NCBI RefSeq assembly: GCF_002019665.1
Contig: NZ_KV917375.1
Span: 814,001-878,000 of the forward strand
From: Sutcliffiella halmapala
GTDB lineage: Bacteria; Bacillota; Bacilli; Bacillales; Bacillaceae_I
Reading direction: 5' to 3'
Length of the DNA stretch: 64,000 nucleotides
The position numbers and the translations under genes are program-made. The notes under the pieces are model-generated. The model saw only the letters and a list, made by a program, of their open reading frames with translations. It did no database searches and was not told the origin of the DNA. This document shows positions 32,705 to 44,215 of the stretch, in pieces; position 1 is the stretch's first letter; each line of letters begins with the position of its first letter.

Positions 32705-33589
32705 ATGTATTATTTTATAGTGAACAAAACCTCAGGTAACGGAAAAGGGTGGAGGGTTTGGGGGAATGTTGAAAATCTTTTGAAGAAGAGAAGCATTTCC
32801 TATAAGGTAGTTTTTACAGAGGGATCAGATCGGGATGCAGATTTAGTAGAAAGTATATCACCATTTGAATTGAAAGCAATTATTGTGGTTGGGGGAGACG
32901 GTACTATTCACGGAGTAGCTAATAGCTTAGTGCACAAGAAAATTCCGTTGGGAATAATTCCAGCTGGCTCTGGCAATGATTTTGCAAGGAGTTTACAAAT
33001 CCCTATGAATTATGTGGAAGCATTAGAAAGAATTTTAGTAGGTTCTATTAAAGAGATAGACATTGGTAAAGTTGGTGAAGAATACTATATTACCATTGCT
33101 GGTATTGGATTCGATGGGAAGGTAGCGCAAGTGACAAACGAATCAAAGTCCAAGAAGCTACTTAATAAACTTAATTTAGGAAGTCTAGCATATGTGTATA
33201 GTTTAATTAAGGTGTTATTTACATATAAACCAACAACCGTCAAACTAAAGATAGATAGAGTAGAGAAAATCTATCATGATGTTTGGATGATCTCAGTAGC
33301 AAATCTACCCTTTTATGGGGGAGGAATAAAGATTTGTCCGGATGCAAAAGCAGATGACGGGTTGTTAGACTTGTGTATTGTACATGGTGTAGGCAGATGG
33401 GAGTTATTGTTGGTCTTTCCTAGAGCTTTTTCAGGGAGTCATATTACCCATAGAAATGTCACGATACAAAAAGGCAAAGACATCATATTGGAGCCTTACG
33501 ATGAATTAACCATTCAGTGTGATGGCGAGATTATCAAACAGCAGAGGATTGCTTTAACGATAGAAGAAAAGGCATTATTTATATTATAA
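32705..33589 (+). CDS. Diacylglycerol kinase family lipid kinase
   Basis: A 294-residue protein of the DagK/YegS/sphingosine-kinase family. Motifs are NKTSGNGKGW (phosphate-binding start), IIVVGGDGTIHGVANSL (the GGDGT catalytic loop) and PLGIIPAGSGNDFARSL. The C-terminal half has the DGLLDLCIV strand typical of the second domain. It phosphorylates a lipid or related alcohol using ATP. ATG 32705 follows GGAGTGG; an in-frame GTG at 32696 lacks spacing. It ends just before the metNPQ promoter. Confidence 0.9.
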   Translation: MYYFIVNKTSGNGKGWRVWGNVENLLKKRSISYKVVFTEGSDRDADLVESISPFELKAIIVVGGDGTIHGVANSLVHKKIPLGIIPAGSGNDFARSLQIPMNYVEALERILVGSIKEIDIGKVGEEYYITIAGIGFDGKVAQVTNESKSKKLLNKLNLGSLAYVYSLIKVLFTYKPTTVKLKIDRVEKIYHDVWMISVANLPFYGGGIKICPDAKADDGLLDLCIVHGVGRWELLLVFPRAFSGSHITHRNVTIQKGKDIILEPYDELTIQCDGEIIKQQRIALTIEEKALFIL

Positions 33590-33598
33590 TTTTTTTGT

Positions 33599-33627
33599 TT
33601 GACAGGTACCAAGGACCATGATACGAT
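33599..33627 (+). promoter_or_regulatory. Sigma-A promoter of the metNPQ operon
   Basis: TTGACA at 33599 and TACGAT at 33622 with 17-bp spacing, about 60 bp before the SAM riboswitch. Confidence 0.8.
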
Positions 33628-33685
33628 TACATTCGTTAATAATAAATAATCTGATTTACCCAAATACTTAACTTTATATGTTTAT

Positions 33686-33802
33686 CTCTTATCGAGAGAG
33701 GTGGAGGGACGTGCCCGATGAAACCCGGCAACCGTCAACAAGTAATTGTTGAAATGGTGCCAATTCACACAAAGCATAATAATTGCTTTGATAGATGAGA
33801 GG
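33686..33802 (+). ncRNA. SAM-I (S-box) riboswitch
   Basis: The conserved core CTTATCGAGAGAGGTGGAGG, GCCCGATGAAACCCGGCAACC and a later GGTGCCAATTC are all present, and P1 closes with GATAGATGAGAG. The class represses methionine and cysteine genes when SAM is high. A terminator hairpin at 33821-33856 follows, consistent with transcription attenuation of metN. Confidence 0.96.
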
Positions 33803-33820
33803 AAGGACTTTTATCTATAT

Positions 33821-33856
33821 AATCCTTTCTGCTCATTTGCGCAGGAAGGATTTTTT
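33821..33856 (+). terminator. Attenuator terminator of the SAM riboswitch
   Basis: AATCCTTTCTGC pairs with GCAGGAAGGATT around TCATTTGC, then six T. When SAM binds the riboswitch this hairpin should form and stop transcription. Confidence 0.92.
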
Positions 33857-33976
33857 GTTTGCTATAAAGTTTTAATTATTCTCAGTTTTTCTGGTAAATA
33901 GAGGTTGGAATAGTCAATCGTTTTTTCGATTGTTGGGTAAGCTAAGGGTTAGGATTGAGAGAAGGAAGGTGTACGT

Positions 33977-35002
33977 ATGATCTCTTTACAAGGTGTAAAA
34001 AAAGTTTTCCAAACGAAAAATGGAAAAGTTACAGCTGTAGATGATATAGATTTGTCCATTAACCAAGGAGAGATCTTTGGAATTATAGGATATAGTGGTG
34101 CGGGAAAAAGTACGTTAATTCGAATGCTTAATGGACTTGAAACACCATCAAGCGGTGATGTTGATGTAGCAGGTCGCAATCTTGCTACAATTAAAGGAAA
34201 AGAATTACGAGCGGCGCGTCAAGAAATTAGCATGATTTTTCAGCATTTTAATTTGCTTTGGTCGAGAACGGTTAAAGAAAATATTGCGTTCCCCTTAGAA
34301 ATTGCTGGTATTAAACAGGAAGAAAGAAATAAGAGAGTGGCAGAATTAGTCAAGCTTGTAGGATTAGAAGGTCGCGAAGATTCTTATCCGGCACAATTAA
34401 GTGGTGGTCAAAAGCAGAGAGTCGGGATTGCAAGAGCATTAGCAAATAATCCGAAAGTTTTATTATGTGATGAAGCGACATCGGCACTTGATCCACAAAC
34501 GACAGACTCCATTCTAGAACTTCTTGTTGATATAAATAAACGCTTGAAACTAACGATTGTGCTCATTACACATGAAATGCATGTTATTCGTAAAATTTGT
34601 CACCGTGTTGCTGTCATGGAAGACGGGAAAATTGTGGAGCAAGGTAATGTGTTAGAGGTTTTCCGTAAACCAGAACAACCCATTACGAAGCGTTTTGTGA
34701 AACAAGTAACGGTGCCAGAAGAAACACTGGAAACAATCGAACATCTTTTAGCGGATTTTCCAAAGGGGCGAGTGATACAGCTTACATTCGTTGGAGCATC
34801 TGCGGAGCAACCAATTATTATGAACTTAATTCGCAAATTTGCGATTGACGTGAATATTCTACAGGGGAAAATTTCGCAAACCCAAAATGGTGCATATGGA
34901 TCATTATTTCTGCACTTAGATGGTGAAGACTTAGAAATTGAACAAGCGCTAGCATACATTCGTGAGCAGCAAGTGGAGTTGGAGGTGATGACGAATGTTT
35001 GA
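33977..35002 (+). CDS. metN: Methionine ABC transporter ATP-binding protein MetN
   Basis: A 341-residue ABC ATPase with Walker A GYSGAGKST (about 38-46), signature LSGGQKQR and Walker B VLLCDEATSALD. The C-terminal ~100 residues form the NIL/ACT-type domain of MetN (LTFVGASAEQPIIMNLIRKF), which binds methionine to inhibit transport. The SAM riboswitch and attenuator upstream confirm the methionine assignment. The stop overlaps metP by a few bases. Together with the permease and lipoprotein it imports D/L-methionine. Confidence 0.95.
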   Translation: MISLQGVKKVFQTKNGKVTAVDDIDLSINQGEIFGIIGYSGAGKSTLIRMLNGLETPSSGDVDVAGRNLATIKGKELRAARQEISMIFQHFNLLWSRTVKENIAFPLEIAGIKQEERNKRVAELVKLVGLEGREDSYPAQLSGGQKQRVGIARALANNPKVLLCDEATSALDPQTTDSILELLVDINKRLKLTIVLITHEMHVIRKICHRVAVMEDGKIVEQGNVLEVFRKPEQPITKRFVKQVTVPEETLETIEHLLADFPKGRVIQLTFVGASAEQPIIMNLIRKFAIDVNILQGKISQTQNGAYGSLFLHLDGEDLEIEQALAYIREQQVELEVMTNV

Positions 35003-35651
35003 GCGCGTTAATTGGGATAATGTTTGGAAAGCAACCGAAGAAACACTTTACATGAGTAGCATCTCTGTCGTTATTACGTTTATTTTAGGAATTATTTTAG
35101 GTCTTTTATTATTCTTAACTGCTAAAGGGAATATCTGGGAAAACAAACTGATTAATGGAATTGTAGCAGCGGTCGTTAATATCTTTCGTTCCATACCATT
35201 TGTCATTTTAATTGTATTATTAATTCCTTTTACAAGAACACTTCTAGGCACGATTATCGGTGCAGATGCAGCATTGCCAGCACTAATCATCGGTGCAGCA
35301 CCATTCTATGCACGGATGGTTGAAATTGCATTGCGAGAAATTGATAAAGGTGTCATCGAGGCAGCCCGGTCAATGGGGGCGAAAACGTCTGAAATCATCT
35401 GGAAGGTTTTACTTCCGGAATCGATGCCAGCGTTAGTATCTGGAATTACAGTGACAGCAATCGCAATTGTGAGTTATACAGCAATGGCCGGTTTTGTTGG
35501 CGCAGGTGGATTAGGAAACCTTGCTTTCTTAGATGGTTTTCAACGAAATAATTGGGAAGTAACCTTTGTATGTACCATCGTAATTTTAATTATCGTGTTT
35601 GTTATCCAATTTATTGGTGACTATATAACAGCTAAATTAGACAAAAGATAA
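34995..35651 (+). CDS. metP: Methionine ABC transporter permease MetP (MetI)
   Basis: A 218-residue membrane protein with about five helices. The EAA coupling loop is IDKGVIEAARSMGAKTSEIIWKVLLPESMPALVSG, the usual contact with the ATPase. It begins inside the metN coding sequence (8-bp overlap), so translation is coupled. The size and the VNIFRSIPF start fit MetI-type permeases. It forms the homodimeric channel for methionine. Confidence 0.94.
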   Translation: MFERVNWDNVWKATEETLYMSSISVVITFILGIILGLLLFLTAKGNIWENKLINGIVAAVVNIFRSIPFVILIVLLIPFTRTLLGTIIGADAALPALIIGAAPFYARMVEIALREIDKGVIEAARSMGAKTSEIIWKVLLPESMPALVSGITVTAIAIVSYTAMAGFVGAGGLGNLAFLDGFQRNNWEVTFVCTIVILIIVFVIQFIGDYITAKLDKR

Positions 35652-35667
35652 GGGAGAGGGATTACAG

Positions 35668-36507
35668 ATGAAAAAATTAGTCAGCTTTGCAGTTATTTCT
35701 TTATTAGTGCTTGTTCTAGCAGCTTGCGGTTCAAGTGGAAATGGGTCAGATGGTAAAGGCATTAAAGAAGGTAAATTAGTAGTAGGAGCTTCCAATGTTC
35801 CACATGCAGAAATTTTAGAAGAAGCAGCTGCTCTATTAAAGGAAAAAGGTATTGAGCTAGAAATTCAAAGGTTTTCGGACTATATCATTCCGAACCAGGC
35901 TTTAAGAGACAAAGATTTAGATGCAAACTATTTTCAACATCAACCTTATTTAGAATCTCAAATCGCGGATAATGACTATGATTTTGAAAGTGCTGGTGGT
36001 GTTCATATCGAGCCAATCGGTGTGTACTCTCAAAAATATGCTAGCTTAGAAGAGCTTCCAGAAAAAGCAGAAATTTTAATGAGTAATTCAATTGCCGATC
36101 ACGGACGTATTTTATCCATGCTTCAAGAAAAAGGTTTAATCACGTTGAAAGAGGGCGTCGAGCCTATCGCAGCTACAGTTAATGATATTGAAGAGAACCC
36201 GAAAGACTTACAGTTCAACACTCAGTTTGAAGCAGCATTTTTACCACAAGCTTATCTAAATGGTGATGGAGATGCAGTTTTAATTAATGGTAACTATGCA
36301 CTTGGAGCAGATATCGATCCTGCCAAGGAAGCGATTGAGTTAGAATCACCAGAGAATAACCCTTATGTAAACTTAGTTGTTATTCGTTCAGAGGATAAAG
36401 GAAATGAGCAAATTAAAGCATTAGTAGAAGTTCTTCAATCAGAAGAAATCAGAGCATTTATTGAAGAAAAATATCAAGGTACAGTTATCCCAGCTGCTGG
36501 TGAGTAA
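35668..36507 (+). CDS. metQ: Methionine-binding lipoprotein MetQ
   Basis: A 279-residue lipoprotein of the NlpA/MetQ family. The signal peptide ends LVLAACGSS with Cys20 as the lipid anchor. Mature motifs include VGASNVPHAEILEEAA, DANYFQHQPYLESQ and NYALGADIDPAKEAIELESPENNPYVNLVV, all typical of MetQ. It delivers methionine to MetNP from outside the membrane. A terminator follows the stop. Confidence 0.95.
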   Translation: MKKLVSFAVISLLVLVLAACGSSGNGSDGKGIKEGKLVVGASNVPHAEILEEAAALLKEKGIELEIQRFSDYIIPNQALRDKDLDANYFQHQPYLESQIADNDYDFESAGGVHIEPIGVYSQKYASLEELPEKAEILMSNSIADHGRILSMLQEKGLITLKEGVEPIAATVNDIEENPKDLQFNTQFEAAFLPQAYLNGDGDAVLINGNYALGADIDPAKEAIELESPENNPYVNLVVIRSEDKGNEQIKALVEVLQSEEIRAFIEEKYQGTVIPAAGE

Positions 36508-36516
36508 TTATAGAAG

Positions 36517-36548
36517 TAAAGCGTCCTATTATGGGGCGCTTTTTATTT
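36517..36548 (+). terminator. Rho-independent terminator of metNPQ
   Basis: AAAGCGTCC pairs with GGGGCGCTTT around TATTAT, followed by T-rich tail. Confidence 0.88.
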
Positions 36549-36599
36549 TTGTTTGCCACTTTTTCATAGGTTCTGGAAGAGCGATGAATGGTTTTGCGG

Positions 36600-36725
36600 A
36601 GCTTCTGACAATTTTGGGGAAGCTTTTGATAAATTTCCGTAAGCTTCTGACAAATTTGGAGCAGCTTTTGATAAAATTCCGTGAGCTTCTGACAATTTTA
36701 GAAAACCTTTTGACATTTTGTATTT
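36600..36725. repeat. Tandem array of six exact-length 21-bp units
   Basis: Units start at 36600, 36621, 36642, 36663, 36684 and 36705 with no indels. Two types alternate: AGCTTCTGACAA... and AGCTTTTGATAAA.... In one plus-strand frame the units read as heptads beginning LL, and two strands are open through it, but no start with a good ribosome site is present. It lies right after the metQ terminator, like the 18680 array after the iron operon. The 36726-36940 stretch shows no other supported gene. Confidence 0.8.
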
Positions 36726-36941
36726 CCCTCAAGTATTTCCCGACTTTTCTTCTAATCCCCCAGCATCTAGTCTGTGCTTTGTTCTTCCAAACATAAAGGA
36801 CACCACGATGCAGAAGCATATAGTAGGTATTTGCTGTTTAGTATTTATCACCTTAGGCAGATGCCCAATTACGAGAGCTGACCCTTTCAAATGGCTCCTT
36901 TTGAAGGTTGGGTATATTACCCAATGTTGTTATGATTATTA

Positions 36942-37002
36942 GTGTGTTTAAAGTAAATACTCTAAAGGGTATCTGTATAACTAGATACAGAATTAAACAC
37001 AT
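36942..37002 (+). ncRNA. Candidate three-way-junction RNA or leader
   Basis: A closing stem of about 10 bp (GTGTTTAA 36944-36951 with TTAAACAC 36993-37000, plus flanking pairs) encloses two adjacent 6-bp hairpins: ATACTC-TAAA-GGGTAT (36957-36972) and CTGTAT-AACTAG-ATACAG (36973-36990). The ribosome site of the next gene starts 7 nt later. It resembles no riboswitch class I can name. A regulatory role is inferred from shape and position. Confidence 0.45.
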
Positions 37003-37024
37003 ATAAATAGGAAGGGAATGGTTT

Positions 37025-37216
37025 ATTATCCATCATCAAGTACAGGTGAAGTACACTGGTAACATGGAAAAGGCAATGTTTCAAGCTTATGGGTTCGGGT
37101 ATGAGGAATACACAAGACAACTTTCAAAACGTCTAGAGGTTGAAAAGCTTCGAGAAGAGGAATACCAAAAAAGCTTGGATTTAGTTGCAGAATTAGACCG
37201 TAGATTCCACACTTAA
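37025..37216 (+). CDS. Small helical protein of unknown function, possible ATT start
   Basis: A reading frame ending at TAA 37214 encodes a charged, helical product (KAMFQAYGFGYEEYTRQL, then SKRLEVEKLREEEYQKSLDL). Two starts are possible. ATG 37064 (50 residues) has no clear ribosome site. ATT 37025 (63 residues) has the strong AGGAAGGG (37009-37016) at 8-nt spacing, and the frame is open from there. A third ATG at 37018 is in another frame and makes only 14 codons. The heptad-like charge pattern suggests a coiled coil. A three-way-junction structure precedes it. No family was recognised. Confidence 0.5.
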   Translation: MIHHQVQVKYTGNMEKAMFQAYGFGYEEYTRQLSKRLEVEKLREEEYQKSLDLVAELDRRFHT

Positions 37217-37275
37217 AAACTTACTAACAAATTTGCTTTTTAGAACTTACTTATAATAGCCATTGATTACTAATA

Positions 37276-37330
37276 AAAAGGGGCTAGCACCAGACTCATT
37301 AAGATGAGAATGCTGCAAGCCTCTTTTTAT
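37276..37330 (+). terminator. Rho-independent terminator
   Basis: AAAAAGGGGCTAGCA pairs with TGCAAGCCTCTTTTT (13 of 15 positions), with an extended loop and T-run. It ends the small gene at 37025. Confidence 0.72.
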
Positions 37331-37335
37331 TTTTG

Positions 37336-37612
37336 GATCTGTTAAAGTACAACGGTGTTGCATAGACACTCATACAAAGAAATTATTACACCATGAAGTA
37401 TGTAAATAGATCAGTTAAACGTTACATCTAAACTGGCCACCCCTGGTGATTGAAGTGGAAGGCGTGAGACTCCTGCGGGAAGTAGCGTTTTGTGGAGACC
37501 CCGCAGGCAAAGCCGAGGAGGCTCCATAAGCGCCCCGCGGAAAGCGAACACCTGCAACGGAAATCTACAGGGAGTTTAAAAAGCAACCTATCTTTTTCAG
37601 GATAGCCTTATT
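37336..37612 (+). repeat. Dispersed GC-rich repeat, long copy D
   Basis: The left end GGATCTGTTAAAGT and a CAGTTAAACGTTACATCTAAACTG palindrome-like segment precede the core (ACTCCTGCGGGA, GAGACCCCGCAGG, GAGGAGGCTCC, CCCGCGGAAAGCG), ending at AAATCTACAGGG. An extra segment between end and core makes this the longest copy. It lies upstream of the suf promoter; the rest of the 600-bp gap before sufC holds only that promoter and leader. Confidence 0.82.
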
Positions 37613-37666
37613 TTTTATCCTAATGTTGTTCAATAAAAGGGCATTATAAAATAATTCCCAGAAAAT

Positions 37667-37696
37667 TAGACTTTTTAACAATAAGTTCGATATAAT
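37667..37696 (+). promoter_or_regulatory. Sigma-A promoter of the suf operon
   Basis: TAGACT at 37667 and a consensus TATAAT at 37691, 18-bp spacing. The leader to sufC is about 140 nt. A second weaker candidate (TTGCTA at 37727, TAAGAT at 37750) follows. Confidence 0.65.
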
Positions 37697-37833
37697 TTGA
37701 GGGTGTGTCAGACAAATCGGAAAAGGTTGCTAACACTTTCTATTTGTTATAAGATTGTAATGAGAATAAAGTGAGAATTATAACAAGAATGTGTTTTCAT
37801 ACATGAGCACAAGTACATTGGAGGTATTGAGGA

Positions 37834-38616
37834 ATGGGTTCAACTTTAACAATTAAAGATTTACATGTTTCTATTAATGATAAAGAGATTTTAAAGGGTG
37901 TAAATCTTGAAGTAAAAGGCGGAGAGATTCACGCGATCATGGGTCCTAACGGAACAGGGAAGTCAACGCTTTCAGCTGCAATCATGGGTCACCCGAAATA
38001 TGAAGTAACAAGTGGTAGCATCTCATTTGATGGTGAAGATGTGTTAGAAATGGAAGTAGACGAGCGTGCAAAGGTTGGTTTATTTCTTGCAATGCAATAT
38101 CCAAGTGAGATTAGTGGCGTAACAAATGCTGATTTCCTACGTTCTGCTATCAATGCTCGTCGCGAAGAAGGCGATGAAATTTCTTTAATGAAGTTTATCC
38201 GTAAAATGGACAAAAGCATGGACTTCTTAGAAATGGATCAAGCTATGGCACAACGTTATTTAAACGAAGGTTTCTCCGGTGGAGAGAAAAAGCGTAATGA
38301 AATTTTACAATTAATGATGATCGAGCCTAAGATTGCTATCTTAGACGAAATTGATTCTGGTTTAGATATAGATGCTTTAAAGGTTGTTTCTAAAGGAATC
38401 AATGAAATGCGTAGCGATGACTTTGGTTGCTTAATTATCACTCACTACCAACGTCTATTAAACTACATCACACCTGACCATGTTCACGTAATGATGCAAG
38501 GTCGTATTGTAAAATCTGGTGGAAAAGAATTAGCACAACGCCTTGAAGCAGAAGGTTATGATTGGATTAAGCAAGAATTAGGTATTGAAGACGAAACAGT
38601 CGGGCAAGAAGCGTAA
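37834..38616 (+). CDS. sufC: Fe-S cluster assembly ATPase SufC
   Basis: A 260-residue ABC-type ATPase. Walker A is GPNGTGKST (about 35-43), the signature is FSGGEKKR and Walker B is AILDEIDSGLDIDALK, as in SufC; SufC differs from transport ATPases in this D-loop. It drives conformational change in the SufBCD scaffold that builds Fe-S clusters. The gene order sufC-D-S-U-B is that of B. subtilis. ATG 37834 follows GGAGGT at good spacing. It begins the operon. Confidence 0.97.
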   Translation: MGSTLTIKDLHVSINDKEILKGVNLEVKGGEIHAIMGPNGTGKSTLSAAIMGHPKYEVTSGSISFDGEDVLEMEVDERAKVGLFLAMQYPSEISGVTNADFLRSAINARREEGDEISLMKFIRKMDKSMDFLEMDQAMAQRYLNEGFSGGEKKRNEILQLMMIEPKIAILDEIDSGLDIDALKVVSKGINEMRSDDFGCLIITHYQRLLNYITPDHVHVMMQGRIVKSGGKELAQRLEAEGYDWIKQELGIEDETVGQEA

Positions 38617-38631
38617 GCAAGGAGGATAATC

Positions 38632-41568
<2,937 letters not shown>

Positions 41569-41644
41569 GCTATAAAGGATTAGGGAGCTTTAGGAATAGT
41601 AAATGATTTCTAAAGCTCACCTCTTGAATGGAGGGAATAAGAAA

Positions 41645-43042
41645 ATGGCAAAAAAAATGCCTGAAATCGGCGATTACAAGTATGGCTTTAAGGATAAGGA
41701 TGTTTCTATTTTCCGTTCTGGTCGTGGACTTACGAAAGAAATCGTAGAAGAAATTTCTCGTATGAAATCAGAGCCTCAATGGATGTTAGATTTCCGTCTT
41801 AAATCGTTAGAGCAATTCTATAACATGCCTATGCCTCAATGGGGTGGCGACTTAAATAGCTTAAACTTTGATGAGATTACGTACTACGTAAAACCATCTG
41901 AAAAGTCAGAGCGTTCTTGGGATGAAGTACCTGAAGAAATCAAACAAACATTTGATAAATTAGGTATTCCTGAAGCAGAACAAAAATATTTAGCTGGTGT
42001 ATCTGCACAGTATGAGTCTGAGGTTGTTTACCACAACATGCAAGAAGACTTAGAAGACTTAGGTGTTGTTTTTAAGGATACAGACACAGCGTTAAAAGAA
42101 AATGAAGATATCTTCCGTGAGCACTTCGCGAAAGTTATCCCGCCTACTGACAACAAGTTCTCAGCATTGAACTCTGCAGTATGGTCTGGTGGTTCTTTCA
42201 TCTATGTTCCTAAAGGTATTAAAGTGGAAACTCCACTTCAAGCATACTTCCGTATTAACTCAGAAAACATGGGTCAATTCGAACGTACGCTAATCATTGT
42301 AGACGAAGGCGCACATGTACACTATGTAGAAGGCTGTACAGCACCTGTTTACACAACGAACTCCTTACACAGTGCGGTAGTAGAAATCATCATTAAGAAG
42401 GATGCTTACTGCCGTTACACGACGATTCAAAACTGGGCAAACAACGTTTACAATCTAGTTACAAAGCGTGCAGTGTGTGAAGCGAATGCAACGATGGAAT
42501 GGATTGATGGTAACATCGGTTCCAAATTAACGATGAAATACCCAGCTGTTATCCTTAAAGGAGAAGGCGCTCGTGGTATGACACTTTCCATCGCATTAGC
42601 TGGAAAAGGTCAACATCAAGATGCAGGTGCGAAAATGATTCACTTAGCACCAAACACATCTTCTACGATTGTTTCTAAGTCTATCTCTAAACAAGGTGGA
42701 AAAGTAACATACCGTGGAATCGTTCATTTTGGTAAAAGAGCTACAGGTGCTCGTTCTAACATCGAGTGTGACACACTAATCATGGATAACCAATCTACTT
42801 CTGATACAATTCCTTACAACGAAGTGTTCAACGATAATGTATCCCTTGAGCATGAAGCAAAGGTATCGAAAGTATCTGAAGAGCAATTGTTCTATCTAAT
42901 GAGCCGTGGTCTTTCAGAAGAAGAAGCAACAGAAATGATCGTAATGGGCTTCATCGAGCCATTCACGAAAGAACTTCCGATGGAATATGCGGTTGAGATG
43001 AATAGATTGATCAAGTTCGAAATGGAAGGGTCTATCGGTTAA
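41645..43042 (+). CDS. sufB: Fe-S cluster assembly protein SufB
   Basis: A 465-residue scaffold protein with the typical N terminus [20 protein letters not shown] and the conserved beta-helix region ([20 protein letters not shown], then [10 protein letters not shown] and the [21 protein letters not shown] ending). The Cys residues in VEGCTAP and SNIECDTLI are cluster-site candidates. ATG 41645 follows GGAGGG by 9 nt; a longer in-frame stretch from 41603 lacks a site. It closes the operon and is followed by a strong terminator. Confidence 0.96.
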   Translation: MAKKMPEIGDYKYGFKDKDVSIFRSGRGLTKEIVEEISRMKSEPQWMLDFRLKSLEQFYNMPMPQWGGDLNSLNFDEITYYVKPSEKSERSWDEVPEEIKQTFDKLGIPEAEQKYLAGVSAQYESEVVYHNMQEDLEDLGVVFKDTDTALKENEDIFREHFAKVIPPTDNKFSALNSAVWSGGSFIYVPKGIKVETPLQAYFRINSENMGQFERTLIIVDEGAHVHYVEGCTAPVYTTNSLHSAVVEIIIKKDAYCRYTTIQNWANNVYNLVTKRAVCEANATMEWIDGNIGSKLTMKYPAVILKGEGARGMTLSIALAGKGQHQDAGAKMIHLAPNTSSTIVSKSISKQGGKVTYRGIVHFGKRATGARSNIECDTLIMDNQSTSDTIPYNEVFNDNVSLEHEAKVSKVSEEQLFYLMSRGLSEEEATEMIVMGFIEPFTKELPMEYAVEMNRLIKFEMEGSIG

Positions 43043-43057
43043 TATAGACCTTGAATT

Positions 43058-43101
43058 AAAAAAGGTAGCAAACGGTGTAAATATGTTTGCTACCTTTTTT
43101 G
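43058..43101. terminator. Strong terminator of the suf operon
   Basis: AAAAAGGTAGCAAAC pairs perfectly with GTTTGCTACCTTTTT around GGTGTAAATAT. The symmetrical A/T runs let it also serve the convergent gene. Confidence 0.92.
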
Positions 43102-43130
43102 TATGTTTTTTTGGGGGGAGAATAGTGCAA

Positions 43131-43784
43131 TTACACCACGTTTTCCTCGACCTCTCCGGTATTCTCCTTCTGTTTTTCCAAATAATCACTCACCTTCAAG
43201 CTAGTATAAATAAAGCCTGCTGCGATGAATGCCGAAAAGACCCAGCCGTTTACTTTCATAAAGAATAGGATTCTATCGTAGCCTTGAACACCATACACGC
43301 CGATTAAATATTGCTTTAAACCAGCAGAGAAAAAACTGCGTACAGCGAATATGGCCGTTACAATATAAAATGCTGGTAATAACGCTTTTTGCTGGTACAA
43401 ACGTAAGCTATTTTCTCGTTTATGCCCTTGGAGATAGGCGATATCAACCGCGAAGTAGAGTGCAATTGGTTTTCTGATTATCATCGTAACTATAAAAAAT
43501 GAACCAAAAACCATTCCGACGTAAACAGAATTTTGGAGCATCGTAAATGCGGAGCCTGATAAAATATCGACAACTGTACTAATTAAAAGGGTCGACAATA
43601 GAAACATCCCCGTTATATTAAATTGTTTTTCTAGCCCAAATCGTACAATCGTATAGAGAAATCCAGGAGCAGTGGATAGGAGAATGGCATAATAGTCTCC
43701 TAAGGGTGCTTGTCCATATTTCCAAATGACATAAGGCATCACTAAGTAAAATAATAAATCAAATAAGACAATTTTGTTTTTCAT
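43131..43784 (-). CDS. VC0807-like integral membrane protein
   Basis: A 217-residue protein with about six membrane segments and a charged C terminus (VSDYLEKQKENTGEVEENVV). The order of helices and the DYYAILLSTAPGFLYTIVRF loop resemble the VC0807 family of uncharacterised membrane proteins. It is convergent with the suf operon and divergent from nothing: about 170 bp of unassigned sequence follow its start, then the 51-bp array. Transport or lipid-related roles are guesses. It does not belong to the conserved gene order. Confidence 0.7.
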   Translation of the reverse strand: MKNKIVLFDLLFYLVMPYVIWKYGQAPLGDYYAILLSTAPGFLYTIVRFGLEKQFNITGMFLLSTLLISTVVDILSGSAFTMLQNSVYVGMVFGSFFIVTMIIRKPIALYFAVDIAYLQGHKRENSLRLYQQKALLPAFYIVTAIFAVRSFFSAGLKQYLIGVYGVQGYDRILFFMKVNGWVFSAFIAAGFIYTSLKVSDYLEKQKENTGEVEENVV

Positions 43785-43837
43785 TTATTTTCCTCCACTT
43801 TTTTTATAATTTCCAAACTGAAAATACATGGGTATTT

Positions 43838-43900
43838 GTTGAACACTCTGTTGATCTCTGTTGCAGGTGGCAGCGATTGTGGGTTACGGGCGCCCGCTAT
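43838..43900 (-). repeat. Degenerate remnant of the dispersed repeat, copy G
   Basis: The plus-strand run GAACACTCTGTTGATCTC then TGTTGCAGGTG corresponds to the inverted right end of copies C, D and E. The GC-rich core is mostly lost. It lies next to the 51-bp array. Confidence 0.55.
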
Positions 43901-43964
43901 AATAAAAAGAGGTAGGCTCAGAAAAAGTACATTTTAAAGAATAAGCATCATCTCAAGTATTTCT

Positions 43965-44215
43965 TTTGAGAACACGAAAATCGAAATGCAGGAAAAGGAA
44001 AGCCTCTAAAGCCCGTTTGAGAACACGAATATCGAAAAACAGGAAAAGGAAAGCGCCAAAAGCCCGTTTGTGAACACGAAAATCGAAAAACAGGAAAAGG
44101 AAAGCGCCAAAAGCTCGTTTGTGAACACGAAAATCGAAAAACAGGAAAAGGAAAGCGCCAAAAGCCCGTTTGTGAACACGAAAATCGAAAAACAGAAAAA
44201 GGAAAGCCTCTAAAG
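43965..44215. repeat. 51-bp tandem array, left part (five units)
   Basis: Units begin at 43965, 44016, 44067, 44118 and 44169 with no length change. The unit is TTTGTGAACACGAAAATCG, then AAAAACAGGAAAAGGAAAG, then either CGCCAAAAGCCCG or CCTCTAAAGCCCG. The fifth unit is cut after 47 bases by the insertion sequence, and resumes at 45725. It is not CRISPR: units are contiguous and have no unique spacers. Confidence 0.92.

Noticed and set aside
36461-36819. Overlapping frames on both strands through the 21-bp array, including one with LL heptads
   Set aside because: They start inside metQ or without a ribosome site, and the heptads follow from the 21-bp period.
36808-36942. A 44-residue frame with a hydrophobic start and five Cys
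   Set aside because: The only site is a weak AAGG. Without conservation data it cannot be separated from chance.
37720-37800. Fur-like runs (AATGAGAATAAAG, GTGAGAATTATAAC) before sufC
   Set aside because: They lack the 7-1-7 symmetry of the boxes at 14530 and 14594, so no Fur site is claimed.
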